Below are positions 45,737 to 55,394 of a stretch of 64,000 bases of DNA, piece after piece. The notes under the pieces were generated by a model. The model saw nothing but the letters and a program-made list of their open reading frames with translations, did not search any database and was not told the origin of the DNA. Origin of the DNA: Agarivorans aestuarii (GTDB taxonomy: Bacteria; Pseudomonadota; Gammaproteobacteria; Enterobacterales; Celerinatantimonadaceae); NCBI RefSeq assembly GCF_019670125.1, contig NZ_AP023033.1:442501-506500 (forward strand). The letters run 5' to 3'. The position numbers were made by a program, and so were the translations under genes. Within the stretch, counting starts at the first letter, position 1; the number at the start of each line of letters is the position of its first letter.

Positions 45737-47352
45737 TATCCATCCTCATCTTCAGGTTGTGGCATCCGTTCTTCAGGAATCAAGTCGATTAATTCCTGTT
45801 GGGCAGGTTCTTCGGTATTTGGCGCTTGAGCCTCGTCTTGAGCTTGGCTGTTTGGTTGCGCCTCATTACTTACTGCTGGAGCTTGCTCACGTGATTTACC
45901 GCTAGTTTCTTCGGTTGATGGAGTGGGCTGATCAACTTGGTTTGGTTGGACAGCGTCAGCATCGGTTGCTGTTTGCTCGCTGTTGGTTTCTTCGCCTTTG
46001 GTTTCGCTTAAGCCCAATTGCTCTACAGTTTGCGCAGCCACTTGTTTCTTGATTTGTTCACCTTCCTGCTCGAGGTCTTCAATGCTGCGGCGTTCTCCCA
46101 AGTTGTATATGGCGAAGCCAGCACTGACCACTTGGTTTTGAGCTCGGCCTAGGACCACCGCGTTGAATGGTGCCAAGACTTGTTCTTCATCATCAGTGAT
46201 TGGATTAGAAATAGTACCCAACAGCTGGCCTTTATTAACCCGAGTGCCTAGGTCGACTTGATTCAGCAGAATGCCGCCATCGCGTGCGCGTAACCACTGA
46301 GAAGCATAAAAAACCGGCTGTGGCGAAGACCAAAAAAACGAACGTGGTAGCATATTTACCGAGCTCAGGTAACTTTGTACGGCTTTAACTCCGGTCTCTA
46401 CCTGTTTCTCATCCACGGTATAAGGGCCGCCTACTTCCATAACTACTGCTGGAATACCTGCTGCAGTTGCTGCGCCGCGCAGGCTGCCTGAAGGAGCAAT
46501 GCTTTGTAGTACCGAAATGGCGCCAAACTGCTTAGCCACTTCGGCCACTTCAGGAATGGTTAGATCAGCGCGAAGCTGGGTGAGATTCTCACGAAACATC
46601 GAACCAGAGTGTAAATCCACTAAACTATCGCAGTGGAGAATGATGCTGTTAAACAAGCTATAGGCAACCCGTGAAGCGGTAGAGCTGTTTGGGCTGCCAG
46701 GGAATGCGCGGTTTAGGTCGCGGCGGTCAGACATGTAGCGATCTTGACGCCAAAGTCCGTCAATGTTGACTACCGGAACCGAGATCACCGTACCTTTAAG
46801 GTTTTCAGGACTGAGCCCTTTTACCACTCGTCGGGCTATCTCTACGCCATTTAGCTCGTCACCGTGAATGGCCGCGGTAATGCACACTCTTGGACCGGGC
46901 TCGCTGCCATGTATAGCGATGACTGGGGTGGCGACCTCAAATCCACCGGGCAAATGGCCTGAGTACCAGTCTAGAGTGGCGCTACTGTTTGGGCTAAGTT
47001 CGGTATTGAGTAAAGACAGTGGTCCCCATACTTCTTCCTGCGCTGGTTCTTCGGTGGTTTGGCTGGCACTAGCTGGGCTAGTGTTACCGGCTACGATGGG
47101 AATGATGGGCTTGGGTTGATCTGGCAGAGCCGGTTCTACTTGCGGTTGGCTTTCAGCTTCAACTGAATCAGCTTCTGCATTGGGCTCGGTGACATCCGAG
47201 CCCACCTCTGCCTGCTGTTTGTTAGTCTCTGTTGTGGTTTCTTCTATGTCGGAAAGTTTTGGATTGTAGACTTCTTCATATTGGTCTTCTTGTTCTGTCG
47301 CAGAGACACTGAAGCAGAAACATAACAAAACCAAAATTAAACGGCGTGACAT
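45736..47352 (-). CDS. Exported AstE/AspA-family metallo-deacylase-like protein with acidic tails
   Basis: The 538-residue protein has a signal peptide (LVLLCFCFSVSA), a Glu/Thr/Gln-rich low-complexity segment (about 19-110), a succinylglutamate desuccinylase/aspartoacylase domain (about 125-430), and a long acidic C-terminal tail. Zinc-site motifs are IHGDELNGVE (His and Glu) and DLHSG (His). A C-terminal barrel (NKGQLLGTISNPI) is typical of the family. Export and the tails are unusual for these normally cytoplasmic enzymes. It is the first gene of the pair with tag. Confidence 0.8.
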   Translation of the reverse strand: MSRRLILVLLCFCFSVSATEQEDQYEEVYNPKLSDIEETTTETNKQQAEVGSDVTEPNAEADSVEAESQPQVEPALPDQPKPIIPIVAGNTSPASASQTTEEPAQEEVWGPLSLLNTELSPNSSATLDWYSGHLPGGFEVATPVIAIHGSEPGPRVCITAAIHGDELNGVEIARRVVKGLSPENLKGTVISVPVVNIDGLWRQDRYMSDRRDLNRAFPGSPNSSTASRVAYSLFNSIILHCDSLVDLHSGSMFRENLTQLRADLTIPEVAEVAKQFGAISVLQSIAPSGSLRGAATAAGIPAVVMEVGGPYTVDEKQVETGVKAVQSYLSSVNMLPRSFFWSSPQPVFYASQWLRARDGGILLNQVDLGTRVNKGQLLGTISNPITDDEEQVLAPFNAVVLGRAQNQVVSAGFAIYNLGERRSIEDLEQEGEQIKKQVAAQTVEQLGLSETKGEETNSEQTATDADAVQPNQVDQPTPSTEETSGKSREQAPAVSNEAQPNSQAQDEAQAPNTEEPAQQELIDLIPEERMPQPEDEDG

Positions 47353-47426
47353 AGCGTCTCCAAAGATTGAGCAAGCGGCAATTTTTGTTAAGCCGCGAGT
47401 GTAGCAATTAAAAGTGTAAACCAGCC

Positions 47427-48623
47427 TCAGCCTAGCTGTGCCTGTATTAATACATTACGTGGACTCGTTTTAAAGGGAAAAAGTTCCACTAATCTAACTT
47501 GATAGCCTTGTTGTTGAAGAAACAAACATCTATCTAACAATAGCCAACGTTCCATGATGGGGCGAAATAGCTGCTGGACTAATTCTAAACGCCTCACTAG
47601 CAAGTGGCGTTGTTGGCCTTTTTCTAGATAGCGCTGTTCATCAAGCTCTGCCGGTGCGCTTATTTGATGTTGCTGGCAGGCCCATTCAACAAAGTCTTTA
47701 AACGTAGCGTTTTTGCTAAACCATTGTTTGGCGATGGACGGAAGTGATTGGTAGTGCGCTTGCTGGGTGAGTTCCTCGCGCAAGCATTGGTAGCTGAGTC
47801 GCCAATGCAGTTCACGTTGACGTAAGGTTTGTACTCGCTGTCCGGAGGTGACCGATTGCGCAACTGCCAAGCGTAAATCTGTTTTGCTTAAGCGCAGCTT
47901 AGTTTGTTGGGCAAGGTCAGATAAGGGGGCGTAGTGCTCGCCATTAATAAGGTGATAGCAGCAAGGGCAAATGCTTAGTTTTTGTGGTTTGTGCTGGGCC
48001 GCTAGGCGCAATAGCTGCAGGTGCAGCTCTCCGCAAGCGTGTAAAGCAACGGCATGCTGCTGGCTTTGTAAGTAGCGCTGAGCTTGAGGTTCTAATACAT
48101 CACAATGATGAAACTGTTGGGGTAATTTAAGCTGTTTGGCTTGTTGCTCGCCACTTTCACACAGCGTTGCTTGCCATTCCAAACTGGTAACGGGCAAGTG
48201 ATGGTGAAAACTAATTAAGCGGCCTAAGTGTCCTTTACCTGCACACCATTCTAGTATGGCTAAATTTTCTCCTTGTAGCTGCTCACTAAAGGCTTGGATC
48301 TGCTCGGCCTTGCGACCTTTTATGCCGTTGGTTAGCCAAAATGGTGTTGCCAATTTAGCAGCATTTTTAGGTGCTAGTTGCCACTCTGCCAAGCAAGTAC
48401 TTAGCTCTGGAAAGTGCTCAGAAAAATGTAAGGCTGCTTGTTCAGGTTGTTGCTCCAAGGCCTCAATCTCTTGAAGGCTTAAGGCTTGAAGGTTCTCGAG
48501 CAGCGGGTTGTTGTCCCAAGGTAAAACGTGTTGCTGAAAAGGGCTAAATTGCCAGTATTGCTGGTAGCCTTTTAGCAATTGGTCGTGTTGGAGAAAAACC
48601 GCTTCGAGTGATTGATTAAACAT
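47427..48623 (-). CDS. SAM-dependent methyltransferase-like protein
   Basis: The 398-residue protein has a Rossmann motif I, LAILEWCAGKGHLGRL (about 123-138), motif HHCDVLEP, the active-site-like ALHACGELH, and ICPCCYHLI, the pattern of Methyltransf_32 (PF13679). The substrate, perhaps RNA, is not known. No membrane segment. It lies 9 nt after the YitT gene and probably shares a transcript. Confidence 0.75.
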   Translation of the reverse strand: MFNQSLEAVFLQHDQLLKGYQQYWQFSPFQQHVLPWDNNPLLENLQALSLQEIEALEQQPEQAALHFSEHFPELSTCLAEWQLAPKNAAKLATPFWLTNGIKGRKAEQIQAFSEQLQGENLAILEWCAGKGHLGRLISFHHHLPVTSLEWQATLCESGEQQAKQLKLPQQFHHCDVLEPQAQRYLQSQQHAVALHACGELHLQLLRLAAQHKPQKLSICPCCYHLINGEHYAPLSDLAQQTKLRLSKTDLRLAVAQSVTSGQRVQTLRQRELHWRLSYQCLREELTQQAHYQSLPSIAKQWFSKNATFKDFVEWACQQHQISAPAELDEQRYLEKGQQRHLLVRRLELVQQLFRPIMERWLLLDRCLFLQQQGYQVRLVELFPFKTSPRNVLIQAQLG

Positions 48624-48632
48624 AGTGAAAGA

Positions 48633-49229
48633 TTAAGACAGCCCTTGATAGCGACCACTTTTATGGTTGAGTGCAATAACAATGTTTAAGGCAAAAGCGC
48701 CAACAATGGACCACAGTAACACACTCAGGGGTACTAAGAAGTAGGAAGCCGTTACTATCACTACGTCTAATGCCATTTGTACGTGGCCAGCGCGAATATT
48801 AAAGCGCTTTTGTAAATACAGCGCCAGAATGTTTACCCCACCTAGGCTGCCCTTGTGGCGAATTAAGATCAGCATACCAGTACCAATTAAAAAGCCACCA
48901 CTGAGCGCGGCATAGATGCGATTAAGCTCTGCTAGCTCAATAACTAAGTGCATATAGTCGGTAAAAACCGATACCAGCACCACACAAGCCATGGTTCGAA
49001 AGGTAAAGGCTGCGCCCATTTTGGCAAAACCCAGGATAAAAAAGGGCAGGTTAATTAATAAGAAGAGTTGGCCAAAGGAGAGACCAAAAAACTGCGCGGC
49101 CAGCAAAGCTAAACCGGCTGTGCCACCAGTGAGCAATTGGGTTTCTTTAAAAAAGAATACGCCCAAAGCCACCATAGTAGTGCCAATCAATAATGCTAAG
49201 AAATCTTCTAGCCAATTATGTTGTTCCAT
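48633..49229 (-). CDS. YitT family membrane protein
   Basis: The 198-residue protein has five or six hydrophobic helices. Blocks are LTGGTAGLALLAAQFFGLSFGQLFLLINLPFF (split over residues 33-64) and GTGMLILIRHKGSLGGVNILALYLQKR, matching YitT/DUF161 membrane proteins. The role of the family is unknown. It is upstream of, and close to, the methyltransferase gene. Confidence 0.8.
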   Translation of the reverse strand: MEQHNWLEDFLALLIGTTMVALGVFFFKETQLLTGGTAGLALLAAQFFGLSFGQLFLLINLPFFILGFAKMGAAFTFRTMACVVLVSVFTDYMHLVIELAELNRIYAALSGGFLIGTGMLILIRHKGSLGGVNILALYLQKRFNIRAGHVQMALDVVIVTASYFLVPLSVLLWSIVGAFALNIVIALNHKSGRYQGLS

Positions 49230-49322
49230 AAGACTACTGAACTTAAGAAGTGATTTTGAATAGTGAATAATAGCACTTATGGTCTAGCTTTGAGATAACT
49301 CGCTGCACCAATCGTTAAAAAC

Positions 49323-49362
49323 AAAAAAAGCCACTGCGAAGTAAACTTCTAGTGGCTTTTTA
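49323..49362 (-). terminator. Terminator of the purH-purD transcript
   Basis: AAAAAGCCACT and AGTGGCTTTTT pair around an inner GAAGT/ACTTC stem. On the minus strand it follows purD by about 32 nt and ends in a T-run. Confidence 0.88.
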
Positions 49363-49393
49363 TATTGTTCAGCTTGTGCTTAGCTTAACTTAC

Positions 49394-50683
49394 TTAGCTG
49401 TTCTCACGAGCAATTGCGCGGTAGCCAATATCGTTACGGTGGAACATGCCTTCCCAGGAAACTTTTTTCACTAGTTGGTAAGCATTAGCTTGTGCTTCGG
49501 TAACGTTGTTGCCTAGGGCTGTTGCACACAATACGCGGCCACCGTTAGTTACAATGTTGCCATCTTTTTCGCTAGTGCCTGCATGGAATACTTTAGCACT
49601 GCTAGTTTCTTCGCTTAGGCTAGGAAGCGTAATTACGTCGCCCTTAGGATAAGAGCCAGGGTAACCGGCTGCTGCTAGTACCACACCCATGGCGGCGCGA
49701 GGATCAAACTCGGCAGTTTTAGTATCCAGTTTACGGTCAACCGCAGCTAAACACAGTTCAACAATGTCTGATTGCATACGCATCATAATTGGCTGAGTTT
49801 CTGGGTCGCCAAAACGGCAGTTGTATTCAATGATTTTTGGCGAACCGTCGGCCATGATCATCAAACCTGCGTATAAGAAACCGGTGTATTCATTGTCTTC
49901 TGCGGTCATGCCTTTAACCGTTGGCATGATCACTTCGTCCATAATGCGCTGGTGGATTTCAGGCGTTACAACTGGAGCAGGAGAGTAAGCACCCATGCCG
50001 CCGGTGTTTAAGCCGCTATCGCCATCGCCAACACGTTTGTGGTCTTGGCTGGTTGCCATCGCCAATACATTGCTGCCATCTACCATTACGATAAAGCTGG
50101 CTTCTTCACCGTCTAAGAACTCTTCAATCACCACGCGAGAGCCGGCTTCACCAAAGGCGTTATCGGCAAGCATGTCTTCAATGGCGGCAATCGCTTCGGC
50201 TTCGGTCATGGCAACAATTACGCCTTTACCTGCCGCTAAGCCATCGGCTTTAACCACAATTGGCGCACCTTGCTCTTTAACGTAAGCAATCGCAGGAGCG
50301 ACCTCAGTAAAGGTTTGGTAGTAACCGGTTGGAATGTCGTGACGGGCTAAAAAGTCTTTAGTGAAAGACTTAGAGCCTTCTAGTTGAGCTGCTTTCTCGG
50401 TTGGGCCGAAGATTTTAAGGCCAGCCGCTCTAAACGCATCAACTACACCAATTACTAATGGCGCTTCTGGGCCAACGATAGTCAGTTCAACCTGGTTTTG
50501 CTGAGCAAAGCTAAGTAGTGCTGGGATGTCTTCCACACCAATCGCTACATTCTCTAACTTTGGCTCTAGAGCCGAACCAGCGTTACCGGGGGCAACAAAT
50601 ACTTTTTCAACTAAAGGAGATTGCGCAGCCTTCCATGCTAGAGCATGTTCGCGGCCACCGCCGCCAATCACAAGTACGTTCAT
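49394..50683 (-). CDS. purD: Phosphoribosylamine-glycine ligase
   Basis: The 429-residue protein matches E. coli PurD (429) in length. MNVLVIGGGGREHALAWK, VGPEAPLVIGVVDAF, ATP-grasp VKADGLAAGKGVIVA, DGDSGLNTGGMGAYSPAP and YNCRFGDPETQ are conserved. It makes glycinamide ribonucleotide in purine synthesis. It lies 84 nt after purH and shares its transcript, with two hairpins in the gap. Confidence 0.97.
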   Translation of the reverse strand: MNVLVIGGGGREHALAWKAAQSPLVEKVFVAPGNAGSALEPKLENVAIGVEDIPALLSFAQQNQVELTIVGPEAPLVIGVVDAFRAAGLKIFGPTEKAAQLEGSKSFTKDFLARHDIPTGYYQTFTEVAPAIAYVKEQGAPIVVKADGLAAGKGVIVAMTEAEAIAAIEDMLADNAFGEAGSRVVIEEFLDGEEASFIVMVDGSNVLAMATSQDHKRVGDGDSGLNTGGMGAYSPAPVVTPEIHQRIMDEVIMPTVKGMTAEDNEYTGFLYAGLMIMADGSPKIIEYNCRFGDPETQPIMMRMQSDIVELCLAAVDRKLDTKTAEFDPRAAMGVVLAAAGYPGSYPKGDVITLPSLSEETSSAKVFHAGTSEKDGNIVTNGGRVLCATALGNNVTEAQANAYQLVKKVSWEGMFHRNDIGYRAIARENS

Positions 50684-50699
50684 GTTTGTCTATCCAATA

Positions 50700-50763
50700 C
50701 TGAGTAAACGGGGCTTGGCGCACCAAGCCGAAATACAAAACAGCCAGCGCGAGGCTGGCTGTG
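50700..50763 (-). repeat. Two hairpins between purH and purD
   Basis: On the minus strand, ACAGCCAGC and GCTGGCTGT form a 9-bp stem followed by TTTTG-TATTT. Then GGCTTGG and CCAAGCC form a 7-bp stem. The first resembles a weak terminator and could lower purD expression relative to purH or stabilise the upstream message. Confidence 0.65.
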
Positions 50764-50767
50764 GTTT

Positions 50768-52360
50768 TTAGTGGTAGAAGTGGCGCATGCCAGTGAACAC
50801 CATGGCCATGCCATGTTCATCGGCTGCGGCAATCACTTCGTCATCGCGCATTGAGCCACCCGGCTGAATCACACAGGTGATACCGGCTTCTGCTGCTGCG
50901 TCGATGCCATCGCGGAATGGGAAGAAGGCATCAGATGCCATAACGCTACCCGCAACTTCTAGTTTCTCATCGGCGGCTTTAATGCCAGCAATTTTAGCGC
51001 TGTATACGCGGCTCATTTGGCCTGCGCCTACGCCAATAGTCATGTCGCCTTTAGCGTAAACAATGGCGTTAGACTTAACGTATTTAGCCACTTTCCAGCA
51101 GAATAGTGCGTCACGCAGCTCTTCTTCACTTGGCTGGCGCTTACTCACTACACTTAGTTCGTCTTGAGTTACCATGCCTTGGTCGCGGTCTTGAACCAAT
51201 AAACCACCGTTTACACGCTTAAGCTGCAAACCGGTAGTTTTAGTTGACCATTCACCACACTCTAATAAACGTACGTTTTTCTTAGCGGCAACAATTTGCG
51301 TAGCAGCTTCAGAAATCTTAGGTGCAATGATTACTTCAACAAACTGACGAGACACAATGGCTTCCGCTGTATCGGCGTCTAACTCGCGGTTAAACGCGAT
51401 AATGCCGCCAAAGGCAGAAGTTGGGTCAGTTTTATAAGCGCGTTCGTAAGCTTCTTGAATATTGCCGCCTAACGCTACACCACATGGGTTAGCGTGTTTT
51501 ACGATTACACAGCAAGGCTCGTCGAATTCTTTCACACACTCTAGTGCGGCATCGGTATCAGCGATGTTGTTAAACGACAAGGCTTTACCTTGAAGTTGAG
51601 TAGCAGTAGATACCGAAGCTTCTTCAATATTGTTTTCAACATAAAAAGCAGCGGCTTGGTGGCTGTTTTCGCCGTAGCGCATATCTTGCTTTTTAATGAA
51701 TTGGCTGTTGAAGGTGCGTGGGAACTTGCTGTCTTCGTCGCCTTCTTTGTTGTCGCCGTAGCTTGGTACCATGGTGCCAAAGTAGTTAGCGATCATGCCG
51801 TCGTAAGCCGCGGTGTGTTCAAAGGCTGCAATGGCTAAATCAAAGCGAGTTGCATGCGTTAGAGACTTATCGTTAGCTGCCATTTCGGCTAGCACGCGGT
51901 CGTAGTCTGAGGCGTTAACTACAATGCTTACGTCTTTGTGGTTTTTCGCTGCACTGCGCACCATAGTTGGGCCGCCGATGTCGATGTTTTCTACTGCATC
52001 CTCAAGGCTACAATCTGGGTTGGCTACAGTAGCTGCGAAAGGATAAAGGTTAACAACAACCATATCGATGGCATTAATGCCGTGGTTGTTCATTACTTCA
52101 TCGTCGGTACCGCGTCGACCTAAAATGCCACCGTGTACTTTTGGATGTAAGGTTTTAACACGTCCATCCATCATTTCTGGGAAGCCAGTGTAGTTAGAAA
52201 CTTCAATAACTTCGATGCCGTTTTCGGCCAGTAATTTTGCGGTGCCACCAGTAGATAAGATCTCTACACCTTGTTGGGCTAAAGATCGTGAGAATTCGAT
52301 AATGCCTGTTTTATCTGAAACACTAATCAGTGCACGTCGAATCGGTCGAGCGTTTTCCAT
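50768..52360 (-). CDS. purH: Bifunctional AICAR formyltransferase / IMP cyclohydrolase
   Basis: ATG 52360 ([19 protein letters not shown]) gives 530 residues, like E. coli PurH (529). The 28 codons upstream are an open extension. Domains: IMP cyclohydrolase (about 1-200, [14 protein letters not shown]-like motif [16 protein letters not shown]) and AICAR transformylase (about 205-530, [11 protein letters not shown] with catalytic Lys-His). It performs the last two steps of IMP synthesis. GAGGAT precedes the start. No convincing PurR box was found upstream. Confidence 0.96.
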   Translation of the reverse strand: MENARPIRRALISVSDKTGIIEFSRSLAQQGVEILSTGGTAKLLAENGIEVIEVSNYTGFPEMMDGRVKTLHPKVHGGILGRRGTDDEVMNNHGINAIDMVVVNLYPFAATVANPDCSLEDAVENIDIGGPTMVRSAAKNHKDVSIVVNASDYDRVLAEMAANDKSLTHATRFDLAIAAFEHTAAYDGMIANYFGTMVPSYGDNKEGDEDSKFPRTFNSQFIKKQDMRYGENSHQAAAFYVENNIEEASVSTATQLQGKALSFNNIADTDAALECVKEFDEPCCVIVKHANPCGVALGGNIQEAYERAYKTDPTSAFGGIIAFNRELDADTAEAIVSRQFVEVIIAPKISEAATQIVAAKKNVRLLECGEWSTKTTGLQLKRVNGGLLVQDRDQGMVTQDELSVVSKRQPSEEELRDALFCWKVAKYVKSNAIVYAKGDMTIGVGAGQMSRVYSAKIAGIKAADEKLEVAGSVMASDAFFPFRDGIDAAAEAGITCVIQPGGSMRDDEVIAAADEHGMAMVFTGMRHFYH

Positions 52361-52500
52361 TGGGGTTTTATCCTCATTAGCAGTTACATGCGCTAGCGGT
52401 ACAAGTTGCCCGAAAAATAAACAACTTAGGTTTGAGGCGCGCATTTTACAGCAAAAGTGTGAAGAATGCGCCGTTTTTAGCTGAGAAATGTTGCTATGAG

Positions 52501-52536
52501 GGCCAAAATTGGCGAATCAAATGGCCAAATTGGCTG
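52501..52536. repeat. Two GCCAA-type palindromes 22 bp apart upstream of purH
   Basis: GGCCAAAATTGGCG (52501) and GGCCAAATTGGCTG (52523) are near-identical short palindromes, arms GCCAA and TTGGC, with starts 22 bp apart, about two helical turns. They lie 140-175 bp upstream of purH and past the end of the diguanylate cyclase gene. A protein-binding role is inferred only from geometry. Confidence 0.4.
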
Positions 52537-52653
52537 TTATGCCAAGCTGTTAAATGGCCTTAGTTGACCACTTGGTAAGCATTAATTGCGGTTTAGTCAG
52601 GATACTAAGCTTTAGCGTCTGTTTCTTATCTTTAACAAATCTTTATTAACTGT

Positions 52654-54420
52654 TTATCCATTCACTTTAGTATTTGAATCTATAGTTGGCTTGCTTGAAT
52701 CGGCTTCTGGCAGTTTAAAGCGAAAAGTATTGCGACCGTTTTGTTTGCTTAAGTAGAGTGCTTTGTCGGCTAAATCGATGATTTCTGCTAAGCCAATATC
52801 GGCGTTTTCGGCAATCGATACGCCTACGCTAATAGTGACGTTTTTCTGGTTTTCAACCAAGCTAAATTGATGGGGGATCTCGGCTTTATTGATGGCTTTT
52901 ACCAAGCGATTAGCCGAGAACTCGGCATAGTCGAAATCACTATTACTCAAAATGGCAATGAACTCCTCACCGCCGTAACGGGCAATTAAATCACCGGGTC
53001 GCTTACAGATACCAGTCTCGATCAGTGTTTTTGCTACCTTCTCTAAACATACGTCGCCCGCTGGGTGACCGTAGTGGTCGTTGTATAGTTTAAAGTGGTC
53101 AATGTCGATAAGCATAATCGTTATAGGGTAGCCACCACGCTGAGCACGGCGCCATTCTTGCTCAAGAAATTCATCGGCGCAGCGGCGATTGGGTATGCCA
53201 GTAAGGCTGTCGGTAACCGCCAATTTTTCTAGCTCGCGATAGGCGGTGCGTAGCTCTTGTTGTGAAGCTTCTAAATCCGCAGTGCGCTCTTTTACTCTAT
53301 CTTCCAATACCAACCTTGCTTGGCGCAGATCTTGTTTTGCATTGCGTTGACTAAAGTAGAGCAACAAAAACAAACTCACCGCGACCAGCAAAGAGCTGAT
53401 TATACCCAGTACCACAATGTTGCGGGTGCGATAGTAAATTTGAAAAGCTTCGGCTTTGTCTATTTCGGTGGTTAAACCAAAGTTATAGCTGGGTTGCCAC
53501 GTCCACGCGCCAACTACATTAACGCCGCGATAATCGGGATAGCCTTTGATATTAAAGGCAGTATTGCCTTTGATAGCGCTTTGCGCCATTAGTGTTAGGG
53601 CTTGCGAGGCATTGTTTAGATTAGCTTGGGGAACGGTGACATATAAACTATTAATAGCGTCTTGGCCGGGCTCTAATATGCCGACGCGGTGTAGCTGTTC
53701 TTCAAAGCGGCTAGCAGAGAGCATTAAGCCGTTTTGATCAAAGGCGTAGGTCTCGCCAGAGTTCCAAATCCGACCTAGCTGAGTGATGCGACTGAAGTGA
53801 TCGCGTTGATTTACGCTAACAATCAACGCGCCATGCACTTGCTGATCTAAATCTACAATAGGCGCGCTGAAGTACATGTTATTGCTATGCTTGTTTTGTT
53901 GCGGCAAGCCGGTGATAAACAAGCTTTCGCCCTCAATCACCTGTTCCATTTTGTCACGTTTTAACTCAAATAAGGGATGAACTTGCTTTGCGGGAACCCT
54001 TTGGTTGGAGAAAACCACCCGCCCTTGCCGGTCGCTAATCCAATAGGATTTATCTTGATAGGTTTCCATCATTTGGGTGAAGCTGCGTTCAATGTTAGCT
54101 TCAGCACTGGCGCGCATGATGGAAGGGCTTGCTGGGTTATTGAGAATGTCGGTAGCTACCACCAATCGCTCTGACCGAGCAGTATTACCCAGCTCTAAAA
54201 GCCGATGTTGGATCCAAATGTGGTGAGCCTCTTGGGTGGCACGTAGCACCGTTTGAAGTGACTCTTTAACCTTTTGCTCTACTTCTTCTTCGATGTTTTC
54301 TAGTGCGGTAAGTACAATCGCCAAGATCGCCAAGCTGAATACCGCCACCATCACCACTACTGTTCCGAGTTTGACGTATTTAGTATTGAATTGTGGTGGT
54401 GCGGTCGCTTTGTCGGCCAT
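52654..54420 (-). CDS. Membrane-bound Cache-GGDEF diguanylate cyclase
   Basis: The 588-residue protein has two transmembrane helices (about 17-40 and 334-356) around a periplasmic Cache-like sensor domain, a coiled linker, and a GGDEF domain (about 405-565). The active site is GGEEF in RYGGEEFIAIL. An inhibitory RxxD site (RPGD) sits five residues upstream, so product feedback is expected. It makes cyclic-di-GMP. The sensed signal is unknown. It is probably monocistronic. Confidence 0.92.
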   Translation of the reverse strand: MADKATAPPQFNTKYVKLGTVVVMVAVFSLAILAIVLTALENIEEEVEQKVKESLQTVLRATQEAHHIWIQHRLLELGNTARSERLVVATDILNNPASPSIMRASAEANIERSFTQMMETYQDKSYWISDRQGRVVFSNQRVPAKQVHPLFELKRDKMEQVIEGESLFITGLPQQNKHSNNMYFSAPIVDLDQQVHGALIVSVNQRDHFSRITQLGRIWNSGETYAFDQNGLMLSASRFEEQLHRVGILEPGQDAINSLYVTVPQANLNNASQALTLMAQSAIKGNTAFNIKGYPDYRGVNVVGAWTWQPSYNFGLTTEIDKAEAFQIYYRTRNIVVLGIISSLLVAVSLFLLLYFSQRNAKQDLRQARLVLEDRVKERTADLEASQQELRTAYRELEKLAVTDSLTGIPNRRCADEFLEQEWRRAQRGGYPITIMLIDIDHFKLYNDHYGHPAGDVCLEKVAKTLIETGICKRPGDLIARYGGEEFIAILSNSDFDYAEFSANRLVKAINKAEIPHQFSLVENQKNVTISVGVSIAENADIGLAEIIDLADKALYLSKQNGRNTFRFKLPEADSSKPTIDSNTKVNG

Positions 54421-54551
54421 TTGACTAAAAAGTTACAATTGCTTGATATTTGACCAGTATGGACGGCTAAGCAGTATGACTCAACTATTTTTCCTAAAAT
54501 AACTTTTATATCAGTAACTTGCGAAACTGTTGCTGTGAATTTTGTTAGTTA

Positions 54552-54725
54552 TTATTGCTGAGATTCAAGTTGCTCTATTTCTTTCCATAGTTCGTCAGCA
54601 TCGGCACTTAACATCGAGTAAGTCATAATATCGCCACGCCGCTGAGCCAGCATTGCAGACTCCAACAATGCATCGTACTTTTGGCGCTTGCGTTTAAGTG
54701 GGTTAGGTTTTAGAAAACTAAACAT
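54552..54725 (-). CDS. DUF6435-like small protein
   Basis: ATG 54725 with AAGGAG upstream opens a 57-codon ORF starting MFSFLKPNPLKRKRQKYDAL and continuing AMLAQRRGDIMTYSMLSADADEL. The FSF-K-x-P-x-K start, the AQR-GDI block and the helical acidic end resemble DUF6435 proteins of marine gammaproteobacteria. Function unknown. It is too short for common ORF cutoffs. Confidence 0.7.
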   Translation of the reverse strand: MFSFLKPNPLKRKRQKYDALLESAMLAQRRGDIMTYSMLSADADELWKEIEQLESQQ

Positions 54726-54804
54726 AGACACTCCTTTGTTATCAACAATAGAACGCTTTAATGCAGTAAATAGTTCTCAAGTATGCGGGAAAAAGATGAC
54801 TTTT

Positions 54805-55266
54805 TTATGAGGACTGGTTATTGCGGTTTAAAATAACTGGTCCTTGTCCTTCGCTGGCGAGTTGGTCATCGGGGTTATAGAGCGGGCAGCTTTTCATGGA
54901 TAAACAACCACATCCGATGCAGCCAGTGAGGGAGTCGCGTAAATTCTCCAGCTGTTTGATACGTTGGTTTAGTATATCGCGCCATTGCTGCGAGAGAGCT
55001 TCCCAGTCGGTTTTATTAGGGGTACGTTGGTTGGGCAGCTTAGCAAAAGCGGCTTTTATCTCTGCCAAACTTATCCCCATTTTTTGAGCAGCCTTAATGA
55101 CCGATACCCGCCGCAGTACATCGGGATGATAGCGCCGCTGATTACCGTGATTACGCCAACTATTAATTAAACCTTTAGTTTCGTAAAAGTGCAGCGTAGA
55201 CACCTTAATACCACAGCGTTTAGCCACAAAACCAACAGACAAGGCCTGTTTAGGTCGATCTTGCAT
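54805..55266 (-). CDS. soxR: Redox-sensitive transcriptional regulator SoxR
   Basis: The 153-residue MerR-family protein has the winged-helix domain (GFVAKRCGIKVSTLHFYETKGL), the dimerisation helix, and the cluster motif CIGCGCLSMKSC, exactly C-x2-C-x-C-x5-C for the [2Fe-2S] centre. Oxidation of the cluster by superoxide or redox-cycling drugs switches on target promoters. The SoxR box lies 45 bp upstream, between soxR and a VOC-domain gene. soxS is not next to it. Confidence 0.93.
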   Translation of the reverse strand: MQDRPKQALSVGFVAKRCGIKVSTLHFYETKGLINSWRNHGNQRRYHPDVLRRVSVIKAAQKMGISLAEIKAAFAKLPNQRTPNKTDWEALSQQWRDILNQRIKQLENLRDSLTGCIGCGCLSMKSCPLYNPDDQLASEGQGPVILNRNNQSS

Positions 55267-55307
55267 AGCTACCTCCTACAAATTTTAAAGATTAGGCAAA
55301 AAATCTC

Positions 55308-55338
55308 TTTACCTCAACTTAAGTTGAGGTTTTAGGCT
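55308..55338 (+). promoter_or_regulatory. SoxR box within the promoter of the VOC gene
   Basis: CCTCAACTTAAGTTGAGG (55312-55329) is a perfect palindrome close to the E. coli soxS operator CCTCAAGTTAACTTGAGG. A possible -35 TTTACC (55308) and -10 TAGGCT (55333) are 19 bp apart, the long spacer typical of MerR-type activation. Confidence 0.75.
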
Positions 55339-55394
55339 GGTAAGCACAGTAACAATAAATAGCTTTAATTAGCACTAAAAGCGCAAAGGAGAAC

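Noticed and set aside
52361-52444. Longer N terminus for PurH
   Set aside because: The extra 28 residues have no counterpart in E. coli PurH, and a good ribosome site precedes the internal ATG at 52360.
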